From Porphyromonadaceae bacterium W3.11 (lineage in GTDB: Bacteria > Bacteroidota > Bacteroidia > Bacteroidales > Porphyromonadaceae), in the NCBI GenBank assembly GCA_030434245.1, contig JAUISX010000001.1, forward strand, positions 558,001-622,000: a stretch of DNA of 64,000 nucleotides. Direction: 5' to 3'. The notes under the pieces are model-generated. The model searched no databases and had not been told where the DNA came from. It was given only the letters and a program-made list of their open reading frames with translations. A program made the translations under genes and the position numbers. This document shows, piece after piece, positions 19,701 through 28,009 of the stretch (position 1 is the first letter of the stretch; every line of letters begins with the position of its first letter).

Positions 19701-20154
19701 TTGAAAGGCCAGGGACTCGTCCCTCTAGCATTCGAGAGACATCCGTCACCCCCTCCAACTTTATATCATCCAGTTTGACGGAAGTCGCCGCTCCAGTATA
19801 TACCCTACTACTTACTTTCTGGTATCCCGTAACGATGACTTGATCGAGTAACTGAGCATCCTCCTTTAGAGTAATCAGAAGTTTATTTTTAGTCACCGGG
19901 ACCGTTTGGGTCTTCATTCCGATAAAACTAAATCGAAGGTGTTGTCCCTTTTTCGCACTAATACGAAATTCTCCATGGATACCTGATGCAGTACCCTGAC
20001 CTGATTCGACAACCAAAATGGTCACATTGGGCAATGGTAGTCCTTGTTCATCATTCACGATACCCATTATCTCCTCTGTCTGTGCACAAAGAGGCAAAGA
20101 GATCAAGAGTGTAAGGACTGCAATAGAAAAAATATTGGATAAGAATCTATTCAT
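16786..20154 (-). CDS. SusC/RagA-like TonB-dependent transporter
   Basis: ATG 20154 (MNRFLSNIFSIAV) starts a signal peptide and gives about 1122 residues. In order: a carboxypeptidase-regulatory-like domain (residues about 25-105), a SusC signature plug (VIVTGYQK, LEGRVPGLSIQN, IEDIQVLKDASATSIYGARALNG), then a 22-strand-type barrel ending YTITLNLSF. It imports ligand across the outer membrane with TonB energy, together with the SusD lid. It overlaps the end of the upstream FecA-like receptor gene region, so all lie in one transcript. Confidence 0.93.
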   Translation of the reverse strand: MNRFLSNIFSIAVLTLLISLPLCAQTEEIMGIVNDEQGLPLPNVTILVVESGQGTASGIHGEFRISAKKGQHLRFSFIGMKTQTVPVTKNKLLITLKEDAQLLDQVIVTGYQKVSSRVYTGAATSVKLDDIKLEGVTDVSRMLEGRVPGLSIQNISGSFGSAPRINIRGGASIIGNVQPLWVIDGAVYEDLVSLTLDQLASGDAVTLISSAVAGINPSDIEDIQVLKDASATSIYGARALNGVIVITTRSGKRNTPIRINYSSEYSIRQKPSYSNFDLLDSQETMSILMEMKGKGHFGLKESLYGRRAGLFHQLYSAVSTFDPNTGEYVLENTPEAQRNFLKTREYANTDWFDHLFTLRPTTNHTISLSGGSEKLATHASLGYFHDAGWTITDAVHRLTGNVKTSFFFNDKLSATIAAQGNIRTQKAPGTIPQRKNTTLGAFERDFDINPFAYALGTSRTLRPKDEQGNYEYYRYNWAPFNILNEYQNNLMNIKVLDLKLQGETSYKITPNIEVKGLFSIRSASTSTEHEIHQNSNIIRAFSANETPEVAKENIFLLHNRENQYFQPLIPLTNGGIYKKSTTHLTSYLGRIALDYNGSFGEHDLKSFFFTEARSTNRQIDAFDGYGIQYDRGHQIFDNPLIFEKLSEGGEDYFKLNKLYNRGITFSWSNTYGYAGKYIFNTILNYEGSNTGGRSTRARWLPTWNVGAKWNIDREDFMPQQSVVSKLAVRTSYGLTAKMNEQALNANAIFQNAIIHRLSIEDRENALKIYNLENRDLSWEKMYEWNVGLDIGLYNNRISSTIDLYLRNAFDLIDLIRTSGVGGEYYKYANFGDMRTLGAEFALHTRNIETKNFQWSSSLTFSYMNQKITRLLNTPNTFDMVAGRGRGNIEGYPKGSLFSFNFQGLTSEGLPSFDFGHYPIDNDTYATSTGADFVDAQYSKTYLLYHGPIEPNMIGGLSNTFRYKGWELSFFITAQAGNKIRLNPTYDPSFGDLNVFSKEYYDRWLVPGDEFLTDIPVIPSDDLIRKVGRENIERAYNTYNYSQNRVADGSFIRMKNITMAYQLPESVLRPLYLQSAVIRFNATNPFLIYSDRKLQGQDPEYYQAGGVSLPTPKQYTITLNLSF

Positions 20155-20167
20155 TTTGATTATCATA

Positions 20168-22479
20168 TTATAGATCAGCACTGATACCTACATAAATCCC
20201 CATAGGGTGTCCAGGACGCAATCCAGCTGGATGTCGTGAGGATAGGTAAGTTTTATTAAAAATATTAATGGCATTTAGGGTCAAGTCTATCTTCTTATAG
20301 ACAGGAACTCGTGCAGAGAGATCCCATATCACATGAGAGGGGATTAACTCACGCTGTGCGATAGGTCCTTGACCCGGGCGTGTCCTCATATCATCATTGA
20401 ATCTACAGCTGATGTTGAACTCTCCCCATCGGTGCTCTAAGCCTAGGCGTGCATTAAACGCATGCTTATAGATATAGGGTATCTCGTCACCAACATCCAC
20501 TTTACCCCACGAATTACTATCAAAGGCATTTAACATCTTAGTATCTGTATAGGTGTACGATACCTGTATAGGCATATGTACACTCCACCGCTCGGGAAAC
20601 AATTGATATTGGACGATGAACTCTGCTCCTTGGACCAGAGCCTTACCAATATTAAATTGGTCCAATGTTCCTAATCCACCTGAAGCGGCAAGGTCACTTC
20701 CTACCATATTGCTATAATTATTGCGGAAGCCAATCAACTCTACATGTAGGTCTTGGTAGGTATATCTTGCACCCAACTCCATATTCACACTGCTTTCAGG
20801 CTTTTGTTGTTCAAAACCACCATCAGGTATGAGACTAGGATGAATCACTCGTCTGGGAATATTACGAACTCCTGGAGGGGCAAAGCCCTTATGAATACCG
20901 AAAAATAGGGATCCCCCATTTATCACTTTATAATTGAGACCAAAACTGGGGATGAGTACTCTTGCACTATTATCTGCTTCTAAGCGATTCATTCCAGTAC
21001 GTCGAGGATCCTTCTTTCCCATATTATTAAGATGAAGATGTATATCCTCGTATCGTAATCCAGCGGTCACTGTTAGGGCATTAGACGAAAGCTTGGCTAG
21101 GATATAACTAGAAAACGCTTTGGCAGAAGTGATCCGATTGGACTGTGATCCATGGATACCAGGATAATAAAGATACATCTCGCCATCCTTTATACCGTAC
21201 GCATCATCCCATTGATATCGATCTTCCATATCAGTATGGTACCGTAAGCCCCCTTCGATGGTCAAGTATTTTTCTCCTAGCCGAGTCTTATACTCTCCTT
21301 TGGCTTGAATGCCTGATGAGTTATATCCTCTATTATTAGCCCTTACGTTTAGAGCCTCTCCATCGTAATCTTTCCGTCCTCGAAGAATATCAAAATAATC
21401 GGCACTTAGTTCGGGCTCTGATAATATTGCTTCGATAGAACGAACCTCTCCTGAAGTATGTCCCGCACGAACAGAGGCCAGCTTATACCAATTTCGATGG
21501 AAGTGATTGTAATAGGCTTTAGCAACAATATTAACGTCATTACCGTGTTTGAAGACATAAGTCAGAGCGTACTGCTCATGAGACGACTTCATGTTATCAA
21601 CTTGGGAACCCAGGTAGCGACTAAAGGGATTGATCTGAAAATCTGATTCACTCAATCCTACGTAAGTTTCATGCGACTTTTCATCAGCGTATCCAAACTT
21701 AAATTCCAAGGAGTGCTGGTTGTCAGCATCTCTATCTGTTTGGACGCGAAACTTAGCAATTATATCATTTCGGTATAGCCCTACATCTCGCTTTTTCTCA
21801 TACTGCTTAAAGCCATCTGACTGTAGCCGAAGATACTCTACAAAGTAACCGTAATACTTGTGGCTATTACCATAAAATGTGTGTGCCTTGAGGTACCATA
21901 ACTACCATATGATAATGAGAGATGACCTGCTCTACTATCTGGAATAGGATTAGATACCATATTAATGGCTCCTCCTGTAGTGAATGGGCCGTATTGAACC
22001 TGACTACTACCTTTCAAGACCTCTACGGCATTCATTCTAGCCGCGTTGGGAAAATAATAAGCCGCTGGGGCTGAGTATGGTGCAGGAGCAGCCAATATAC
22101 CATCTTCCATAATGGTAATACGCTCGCTTCGCTCCGCTTTGGTACCTCGAAGACTGATATTTGGACGCAAACCAAACCCATCCTCTTCATAGACATTCAC
22201 GCCAGGAACTGACTTTAACATACGATTGATATCAGTATAGCCCAGTTTTTTAATCTCTTGTGGCGAGATGTAGTATGCGGAACCTGTCCTATTTCTAGCT
22301 TCAAACTTGCTTCCTAATATCTGTCTCGGGCGGACATAAATTTCATTCAATTGGTACTCAAACTTTACACTAGTTGAGTCATTGGGTAATTCTGTCTTAG
22401 TAGAGACCTCCTCCTGTGCGAATAAAGACAGAGGTAGCATTGAAGAAAGAAATAAAAGAATTCGTAATGACTTATGCAT
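20168..22479 (-). pseudogene. FecA-like TonB-dependent receptor, split by one frameshift
   Basis: Two frames make one receptor. The first (start 22479, signal peptide, plug with GYTDINRMLKSVPGVNVYEEDG, EVLKGSSQVQYGPFTTGGAINMV) runs to a stop at 21838. The second resumes in another frame at about 21,890 (AHTFYGNSHKYYG) and runs to stop 20168 with a full barrel ending in IYVGISADL. Together they give about 770 residues, the normal size for FecA-type receptors. A single missing base near 21,886-21,891 explains the break. It is the first gene of the surface operon. It may be a real mutation, a phase-variable site or a sequencing error. Confidence 0.85.
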
Positions 22480-22579
22480 AAACTTGCTTAGTAATTAAAA
22501 TAAATAAACACCTCTCCAACATATTGAGTGTGCATTATTAGTGGAACTCATGAATATATGAGCTCGACACAAAGGGCTA

Positions 22580-22587
22580 CAAAGATA
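22580..22587 (-). promoter_or_regulatory. -7 box candidate of the surface operon
   Basis: The minus-strand TATCTTTG matches the Bacteroidetes -7 consensus and lies about 100 bases upstream of the receptor start at 22479. No clear TTG was found at the -33 distance, so the call is tentative. Confidence 0.4.
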
Positions 22588-22989
22588 GATGAATATGATT
22601 TACACGACCATAACTATTTTTAGGTATTTTAGCTCACCGATCGCACCAGTTTGAAAATATGTAAAATAGAGTTGTTTTATACAAGTCACTAGGTCATTTC
22701 ACATCTAACATAGAAATGGGTTTATATATAAAATTCAAACTTTCAGGTGAACGCATTTCATTTAATACCTAAAAGTGGTCTGTAGAATAACTATCCAACT
22801 TGATGATCTTTGTTTGAATAAAAGGGATTTCTCCAAAAGAGAGCATGACACAAAACCTCCTTTAGACAAAGTATAATCATAGTGTTCAAGAAAAGAAACA
22901 GGGAATAAATAACGGCATTAACTTTGGTAAGTTTCTGGGCATAGGCATCGGGTATGAGTCCACCAATCACACTACATTTTTTCGCGAAC

Positions 22990-23163
22990 GGTGTCATTGA
23001 CGAAATATAATCTTTGGGATAATGATCTCGATATGCTCAATAAGCAATTAACAGGGCATGGGATTATGGATATTCGCCTAGCCTCTCTCCCAGAAGCAAG
23101 TATCGTTGATTGTTCCCTCCTCTCAAATAGCTATATAAAGATTAATGTATCAGGAGAGAGATA
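22990..23163 (+). pseudogene. Possible gene remnant
   Basis: A plus-strand frame reads through about 55 codons (ending NVSGER then TAA at about 23,163) with coding-like composition, including LTGHGIMDIRLASLPEASIV, but no proper start or recognisable domain. It sits in decayed DNA next to an IS982 fragment. It could be chance. Confidence 0.25.
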
Positions 23164-23336
23164 AATAAATTGTGCGACAGTCCAACTTATGTAGAAAATA
23201 CTGAAAGAACAGTGTGGACCGTCATCAATAACAACGTTGCCAATTAAGAAGGCACACCCAAATACACGTCTGAATCTATATCAATCTAATTCATGTGATT
23301 CGTGCCGTAATTTGTGGTATGACTTAGATGTACCAT

Positions 23337-23360
23337 TGTGTAACTTAGTTATGTTACACA
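23337..23360. repeat. Inverted repeat TGTGTAAC-n8-GTTACACA
   Basis: Perfect 8-bp arms (23337-23344 and 23353-23360) with an 8-base spacer, shaped like a dimeric regulator's operator, but no intact gene adjoins it. Confidence 0.5.
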
Positions 23361-23410
23361 CTACATAATTTGCTTAAAATGATGAAGAGGATATAATCAG
23401 TTATATTATT

Positions 23411-23522
23411 CTAACGTGAGTTCGATTTAAGCAAGTGTAGAAAGAGACTTTCAATCAACATATACAAGCTTTAAGCAAGGCTTATTGGGTATCATGTTGT
23501 ACGCAATTAACTCTGAATACTA
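23411..23522 (-). pseudogene. IS982 family fragment (3' end of transposase and terminal repeat)
   Basis: TAACGTGAGTTCGATTTAAG at about 23,412-23,431 nearly matches the right end of the intact IS982 element at 38.2-39.2 kb in reverse orientation. The following bases track the reverse complement of that transposase's 3' end, including the GTTGTACGCAA stretch that encodes LAYN. Similarity is lost after about 23,522. It is an old, diverged remnant. Confidence 0.75.
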
Positions 23523-23666
23523 AACTTGTATTTTCTTATCAATTTTATATAAAGCAAAAAGCAACTTGTGAATTACTCTGAAGTATTATTCAAATTAATT
23601 CATAATCCTATGCTTGGAGTTCATTCCACCAGTCTATATAAAGAGGGAGACACCACCTTATTCAGT

Positions 23667-24704
23667 TCATTCTTCTTCAAGAAAGTTCTTTATCACAGTA
23701 CTATAATACTTATCCTTTGATGAAATGGGGGAGTCAAAAATACCTTTATCCCAAAGGGTCTTGAGTCGCCCTCTAATAAGTTCGATATCCGCAGGGTCTT
23801 TGATTTTTCGTAGTTTTCTAGCGATATGTACGATTATAACGGGCCACATACAGTTTTTATACCACTGGCTCTTCTGATAATCATTCGCTTTCGCTTGGTA
23901 GAGATCATAGCTATGCTCCAACCCCCTCATCCAATTCATCACTTTATTGGTTCGTTTACTACCTAGATTGATGGACTTGAAATTAGGGAAATAGTAGTAA
24001 AAGGGCAATCGAGTAATAGTAGCCCGTGGATTCTTTAGAATCACTTCACTCCACCAAGGGAAATCTTCATACGTTACCCCCTTAAGAAACTTCACATCCT
24101 CCACCAATTCTTTTTTGAGAAGATGTCTCCAGACATAAAAGTGTGTGATCGGATTCTTAATATTAGACCTTGATTCCTCCGTCACATGTGCAAAGATATC
24201 GTCTGTGACCACCGATTTAATTTTATCAATCTGATAGTGTTTCTTAATGCCTCTAGGAAGTGCATTATCAATATCCATCCCCAGGCGATATCTAATGATA
24301 AGCTCTGAACGAAACATCTTATCCTTATACCAACTCACTACATCCGATCCATCTCTGACAGCTAAGGCATAAGCAATCTCCATCGTCTGCGGATGGATCA
24401 AATCATCAGAGTCTAAGTACATGATGTAATCTCCCTGACAATGCTTCATCCCTTCATTTCTAGCATCTGACAGACCGCCATTCTCTTTATTGACGATTTT
24501 GATACGATCATCCTTTTGGGCATACTCCTCTAGGATTGCGGCACTATTATCGGGGCTACCATCATTGACACAAATGGCTTCCCAATCAGTGAAAGTCTGA
24601 GCTAAAACGCTATTTAGACAGCGTCGAAGATAATTCTCTACGTTATATATCGGAATAATTACTGAGATCGTGGGCATAGAACTTCTTTTCTTTGTCAAAA
24701 ACAT
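23667..24704 (-). CDS. Family 2 glycosyltransferase
   Basis: A 345-residue GT-A fold transferase. The N-terminal TISVIIPIYNVENYLRRCLNSVLAQTF region (landmark), the nucleotide-binding VNDGSPDNS, and the DxD-type motif LDSDD near residue 95 are all present. The C-terminal half is helical with no membrane segment. It lies 14 bases downstream of the Stealth-type gene, and the pair probably builds a surface polysaccharide. A later internal ATG (MPTISVIIPIYN, codon 10) is also a plausible start. Confidence 0.88.
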   Translation of the reverse strand: MFLTKKRSSMPTISVIIPIYNVENYLRRCLNSVLAQTFTDWEAICVNDGSPDNSAAILEEYAQKDDRIKIVNKENGGLSDARNEGMKHCQGDYIMYLDSDDLIHPQTMEIAYALAVRDGSDVVSWYKDKMFRSELIIRYRLGMDIDNALPRGIKKHYQIDKIKSVVTDDIFAHVTEESRSNIKNPITHFYVWRHLLKKELVEDVKFLKGVTYEDFPWWSEVILKNPRATITRLPFYYYFPNFKSINLGSKRTNKVMNWMRGLEHSYDLYQAKANDYQKSQWYKNCMWPVIIVHIARKLRKIKDPADIELIRGRLKTLWDKGIFDSPISSKDKYYSTVIKNFLEEE

Positions 24705-24718
24705 TTCTCTACAACGGA

Positions 24719-25711
24719 TTATAACTCAAATGATGACTTCTGGGGTAAGATACTATGGAAGGACTCTTTTATACGCCCCAACGTCTTATCGTAATCCTTG
24801 ACATGTACATTATCATTAATGCAGATCAGTCTATAAGATTGATCTCTGATGGCCTTGATGGCTTTCTCTGACTTAAGCACCAGCGGGAACATTTTCGTAT
24901 CCTGATAGGTATTGTAGGGGGTGAAATTAGAGGTACAGATCTGCCAAGTCCTAAATAACTCTGGCGTATAATCATCATCACTCCGGAAACGATGGGAGGA
25001 CATATCGATCAACTCCTTTTCGCAATGTGCCCATACCTCCTCAAAGGTACTCTTAAGGAATGGCTGTGCATTATGTGGTGTGCGTAGAGTGATAAACTTA
25101 TTGTAATGCTTGAGTAGATGATTCAGTCTTTTCCTCTTACCATAGAACGGAGCAAACCACTTATCATGATCTCGCTTCATCACTTCTTTTTTATCAAAGA
25201 AACGATTAATCAATCTGATGTTATTCTTCAACATCCTTTCATATTGTGATAGGCCAGTATTCGTGCGAAAGGCAGCAATATCACAAGGCAAACCATTTTG
25301 AAAAAAACGATCCTCAGTCACATCATTGATGACAAAGAAGTCGTCATTAAAATAGACAAAGTGCTCCGATAATCCTGGGATGCGATGCATATATATCTCG
25401 ATGAGATTGGAGTTAAAGACAGGTAAATACTCCTCTGGAATAAAATCCTTATGGTCCACCATATTCAACTTAGGATTATCTACATTCAGCCATTCAGGTT
25501 TCTGTCCACAAGTCACAAAATGAATTTTATTAACCCAAGGAGCAAATGTCTCTATCCCCCTAAACCAGTACTTCAATAGACCATAATCTCTAAAACGAGC
25601 CTCTGAGACCTCATTTTTTGAATTGTCTATTTTCCCTGAATATTGGGCAAATTCTTTCTTCCACCTTGGGTCATCCATATCGACCCAAGTCACGACAAAA
25701 TCTATTTTCAT
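24719..25711 (-). CDS. Stealth-family sugar-phosphate transferase
   Basis: A 330-residue protein with the four Stealth regions. CR1 is DFVVTWVDMDDPRW at the start, CR2 spans RFRDYGLLKYWFRGIE through HFVYFNDDFFV, CR3 is around TPHNAQPFLKSTFEEVW, and CR4 is around CINDNVHVKD. Stealth enzymes transfer hexose-1-phosphate units in capsules and exopolysaccharides. It pairs with the glycosyltransferase gene 14 bases downstream. No other capsule genes are in the window. Confidence 0.88.
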   Translation of the reverse strand: MKIDFVVTWVDMDDPRWKKEFAQYSGKIDNSKNEVSEARFRDYGLLKYWFRGIETFAPWVNKIHFVTCGQKPEWLNVDNPKLNMVDHKDFIPEEYLPVFNSNLIEIYMHRIPGLSEHFVYFNDDFFVINDVTEDRFFQNGLPCDIAAFRTNTGLSQYERMLKNNIRLINRFFDKKEVMKRDHDKWFAPFYGKRKRLNHLLKHYNKFITLRTPHNAQPFLKSTFEEVWAHCEKELIDMSSHRFRSDDDYTPELFRTWQICTSNFTPYNTYQDTKMFPLVLKSEKAIKAIRDQSYRLICINDNVHVKDYDKTLGRIKESFHSILPQKSSFEL

Positions 25712-26125
25712 TTATACCTACACACTTGTACCCATCGTAATCCTATCGCCTTAGTATACAATCATGATATGATTAATCATGAAAAGTCTATCTAATGATA
25801 GTACACTATGCGAAAATTCTTTATGGATATGATTCACTTCCCATTCGTATTCTTCACTCAGGATAACCTCCCATTAACAAAGATAAGATAAAAGTTGGGA
25901 TTGGCTAAATTTTGCATTACATCTTATTAGCATCCACAGCAAAAATATATTTACAAACTCATAATAACGAGGAAAAAGCCTTTATATAATGGTCCTCATA
26001 CTAATACCATAAGCCTTTTATGATCTCAGGCTCTTTTAATCAAGGGGTAAAATAAAAAGAGGTCGCCGTAAATTACTTTACCGCGACCTCACTAAGTCTC
26101 CAAACATATCTTTGCTTGATAGCTG
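25712..26125. other. Intergenic region, nothing beyond a tRNA terminator
   Basis: An AT-rich stretch upstream of the Stealth-type gene; apart from the tRNA-Lys terminator at its right end I see no gene or clear signal. Confidence 0.5.
26052..26090 (-). terminator. Terminator after tRNA-Lys
   Basis: On the minus strand GAGGTCGC pairs with GCGACCTC-type arms (26059-26090) with an inner GTAAA/TTTAC extension, then a TTTTTATTTT run. Confidence 0.8.
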
Positions 26126-26198
26126 TGACCTCGGAGGGGCTCGAACCCTCGACCCATTGATTAAGAGTCAATTGCTCTACCAACTGAGCTACGAAGTC
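26126..26198 (-). tRNA. tRNA-Lys (anticodon CTT)
   Basis: A 73-nt tRNA. Acceptor GACTTCG pairs with CGAGGTC and discriminator A follows; the D arm is GCTCAGTTGGTAGAGC, the anticodon loop ACTCTTAAT holds CTT, and the T arm has GGTTCGAGCCC. A TACCTTTG -7 box lies upstream at 26231-26238 (minus strand) with CCAAAC/GTTTGG about 20 bases further. Confidence 0.95.
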
Positions 26199-26230
26199 AT
26201 ACAACAGGGTTTATCACCCGTTTGCGATTG

Positions 26231-26262
26231 CAAAGGTACAAAAAAATATTTACTGACCAAAC
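26231..26262 (-). promoter_or_regulatory. Promoter of tRNA-Lys
   Basis: Minus-strand TACCTTTG at 26231-26238 with GTTTG at 26258-26262, 19 bases apart, matches the Bacteroidetes consensus and precedes the tRNA by 32 bases. Confidence 0.65.
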
Positions 26263-26411
26263 TTTTAGGATAAGTTTTTCCATCTTTTTCATCACTCCGA
26301 ATAGCCCCTAAGCCGTACGCACCAATGACTCTACCTCACACAACTTATTGTCTTTTTCTCTATGACTAAACGAATGAATGTCATAAACTGTGAATCAAGC
26401 CATGATCATCA

Positions 26412-27050
26412 TTATTTCTTGTTTTGTCGGTAGTTAACGATGTCTTCTATAGAAAGCACAGGCATATCATGCTTGGCACCAAAGTCAGTTATTTCAGGCA
26501 TTCGAGCCATAGTTCCATCTACATTTGTCAATTCACACAATACCGCAGAATCCCCTAACCCTGCTATAGAGACAATGTCTATACTACCTTCTGTATGGCC
26601 TCTCCTCTCTAAGACCCCTCCTTCCTTAGCTTGCAATGGAAATACATGTCCAGGATGAACTAAATCGTCAGGTCTTGCTCCCTCTCTAGCAGCTGTAATG
26701 ATAGTTTGATGTCGGTCCTTAGCAGAAACACCCGTTGTGACACCTTCTTTGGCTTCTATAGATATGGTAAAAGCGGTGTGATTAACACAGGTATTATTGG
26801 GGACCATTTGAGTGAGATTTAGAGCTTTGCACTTTTCAGGCTTTAAGCAAAGACAAATAATACCGCTACATTCTCTAATCATTAGAGCAATGTTTTGAGG
26901 AGTAAGATTAGAGGTCGGAAAGATAATGTCGCCCTCATTTTCTCGATTTTCATCATCTACAAGAAGAATGCCTCTTCCTTCTCGGAGTGCTTGAGTGGCC
27001 GTTTTAATACGAGCCTCGACGTCTGTCAAAATTGAATTACTTTGTCTCAT
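26412..27050 (-). CDS. ribB: 3,4-dihydroxy-2-butanone 4-phosphate synthase
   Basis: A 212-residue single-domain RibB that converts ribulose 5-phosphate to dihydroxybutanone phosphate and formate in riboflavin synthesis. The acidic metal-binding loop [11 protein letters not shown], the RECSGIICL segment, and the [11 protein letters not shown] and [11 protein letters not shown] motifs are present. It lacks the GTP cyclohydrolase II domain that many Bacteroidetes fuse to it. An FMN riboswitch lies upstream, so FMN should repress it. Confidence 0.95.
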   Translation of the reverse strand: MRQSNSILTDVEARIKTATQALREGRGILLVDDENRENEGDIIFPTSNLTPQNIALMIRECSGIICLCLKPEKCKALNLTQMVPNNTCVNHTAFTISIEAKEGVTTGVSAKDRHQTIITAAREGARPDDLVHPGHVFPLQAKEGGVLERRGHTEGSIDIVSIAGLGDSAVLCELTNVDGTMARMPEITDFGAKHDMPVLSIEDIVNYRQNKK

Positions 27051-27138
27051 TTCTTTTAATGCTAAATAATATTAATATAAAGCAAGAGGAGAAATGATAT
27101 ACAAAAGAGGATATACCTTCTACTGAAATAAGACTTTC

Positions 27139-27275
27139 AGGAAGCATACATCTCAGATTCGAATACCATCCGGACTATAACCGTCGGTTATGGAATTTCA
27201 CCATATCAATCCTATACTTAGGAGTTGTGGACTTTACCACCGATAAGGAATTTCACCTATCCTCTTTGAATCGCC
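27139..27275 (-). promoter_or_regulatory. FMN riboswitch
   Basis: Read on the minus strand, the conserved FMN aptamer blocks occur in order. They are GATAGGTGAAATTCCTTATC, then GGTGGTAAAGTCCAC, then ATGGTGAAATTCCATAACC, GACGGTTATAGTCCGGATG, and a closing GAATCTGAGATGTATGCTTC near 27,140. It lies 90 bases upstream of ribB and should switch its expression off when FMN is plentiful. Confidence 0.9.
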
Positions 27276-27647
27276 GCAAATTTATGGCTTTTTATTGAAT
27301 AGTCCAAATATAATATCCTGAAATATCGGTCGTAAAAACTTTACTAATGACTAAGTATCTGTTGTGAAGAAGCAGAAGCTATAAACTACGTCGACAATGA
27401 GACTCCGATCACATGTGATAAAGCATTACCTAAAGGAGTAGCAAAATCACAGCAAATACATCCTTAATAATTGACTAAGATTGTACCCTCTTCCAGGAAT
27501 AGCACATCAATAAAGTAAAGAACATTAGTGATGAATTAATCTCTGTGCTTTTTATTCAGGAATAGAATATCATACAACCCTAATTATAACATCATTTTGT
27601 GAAAAGGCAGAAAGGTATTCTCGAGGCAAAATTAGTATCTTTGACAA

Positions 27648-27891
27648 TGATTATGCGTTTTCTCTCCTGTGTTGGATGTGACAGCTGTACAAAATTTATT
27701 TATAGTATCCTCTCGTTTAGAACGCCTAATAAATAAGCAATCAGATACTGAATTTGAGTCCACTCTACGCATCTTTAATCCCAAGACATTGGTGTGGATC
27801 ATATTCTAACGGGGGAAGCCATTCGACTGACAGCAAGAAAGGTCGGGAAGGACATCATCCCGACAGAAAATAGCACGGAAGAGATGAGGTA
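27648..27891 (+). pseudogene. Possible frameshifted gene remnant behind a promoter
   Basis: A TATCTTTG box (27636-27643) precedes a stretch in which two frames read as coding-like. One gives VQNLFIVSSRLERLINKQ...FNPKTLVW, and after a frame change another gives DIGVDHILTGEAIRLTARKV...NSTEEMR and a stop near 27,891. The family is not recognised. It would be a short gene broken by at least one indel, or chance. Confidence 0.3.
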
Positions 27892-28009
27892 GGTATTCTC
27901 CATTATTCCAACTTCAGCATTCCAATGGCGAAAAGAACGATTGAACGTACAAGGAGAAAGACGAATAAGAGCAAGAGTAAAAACAAACAGAAAACAGACG
28001 ACAATAATA

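Larger units (their letters stand above)
22480..23666. other. 1.2-kb region without an intact gene
   Basis: It contains a promoter candidate for the surface operon, a short decayed-looking plus-strand reading frame, an 8-bp-arm inverted repeat, and a fragment of an IS982 transposase. The sequence is AT-rich and looks like degenerated accessory DNA. Confidence 0.6.
27051..28009. other. Region with FMN riboswitch and decayed DNA
   Basis: Besides the riboswitch and a possible gene remnant listed separately, it holds the perfect 12-bp palindrome ATCACATGTGAT at 27408-27419 and a plus-strand TATCTTTG box at 27636-27643. No intact gene is visible. Confidence 0.5.

Noticed and set aside
22791-22997. 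A 68-codon minus-strand reading frame in the 22.5-23.6 kb gap
   Set aside because: No recognisable signal or domain, poor start context, and it lies in decayed DNA where other frames look equally coding-like.
27408-27419. Palindrome ATCACATGTGAT as a CRP/FNR-type operator
   Set aside because: A single 12-bp dyad with no adjacent promoter or gene; chance is a sufficient explanation.
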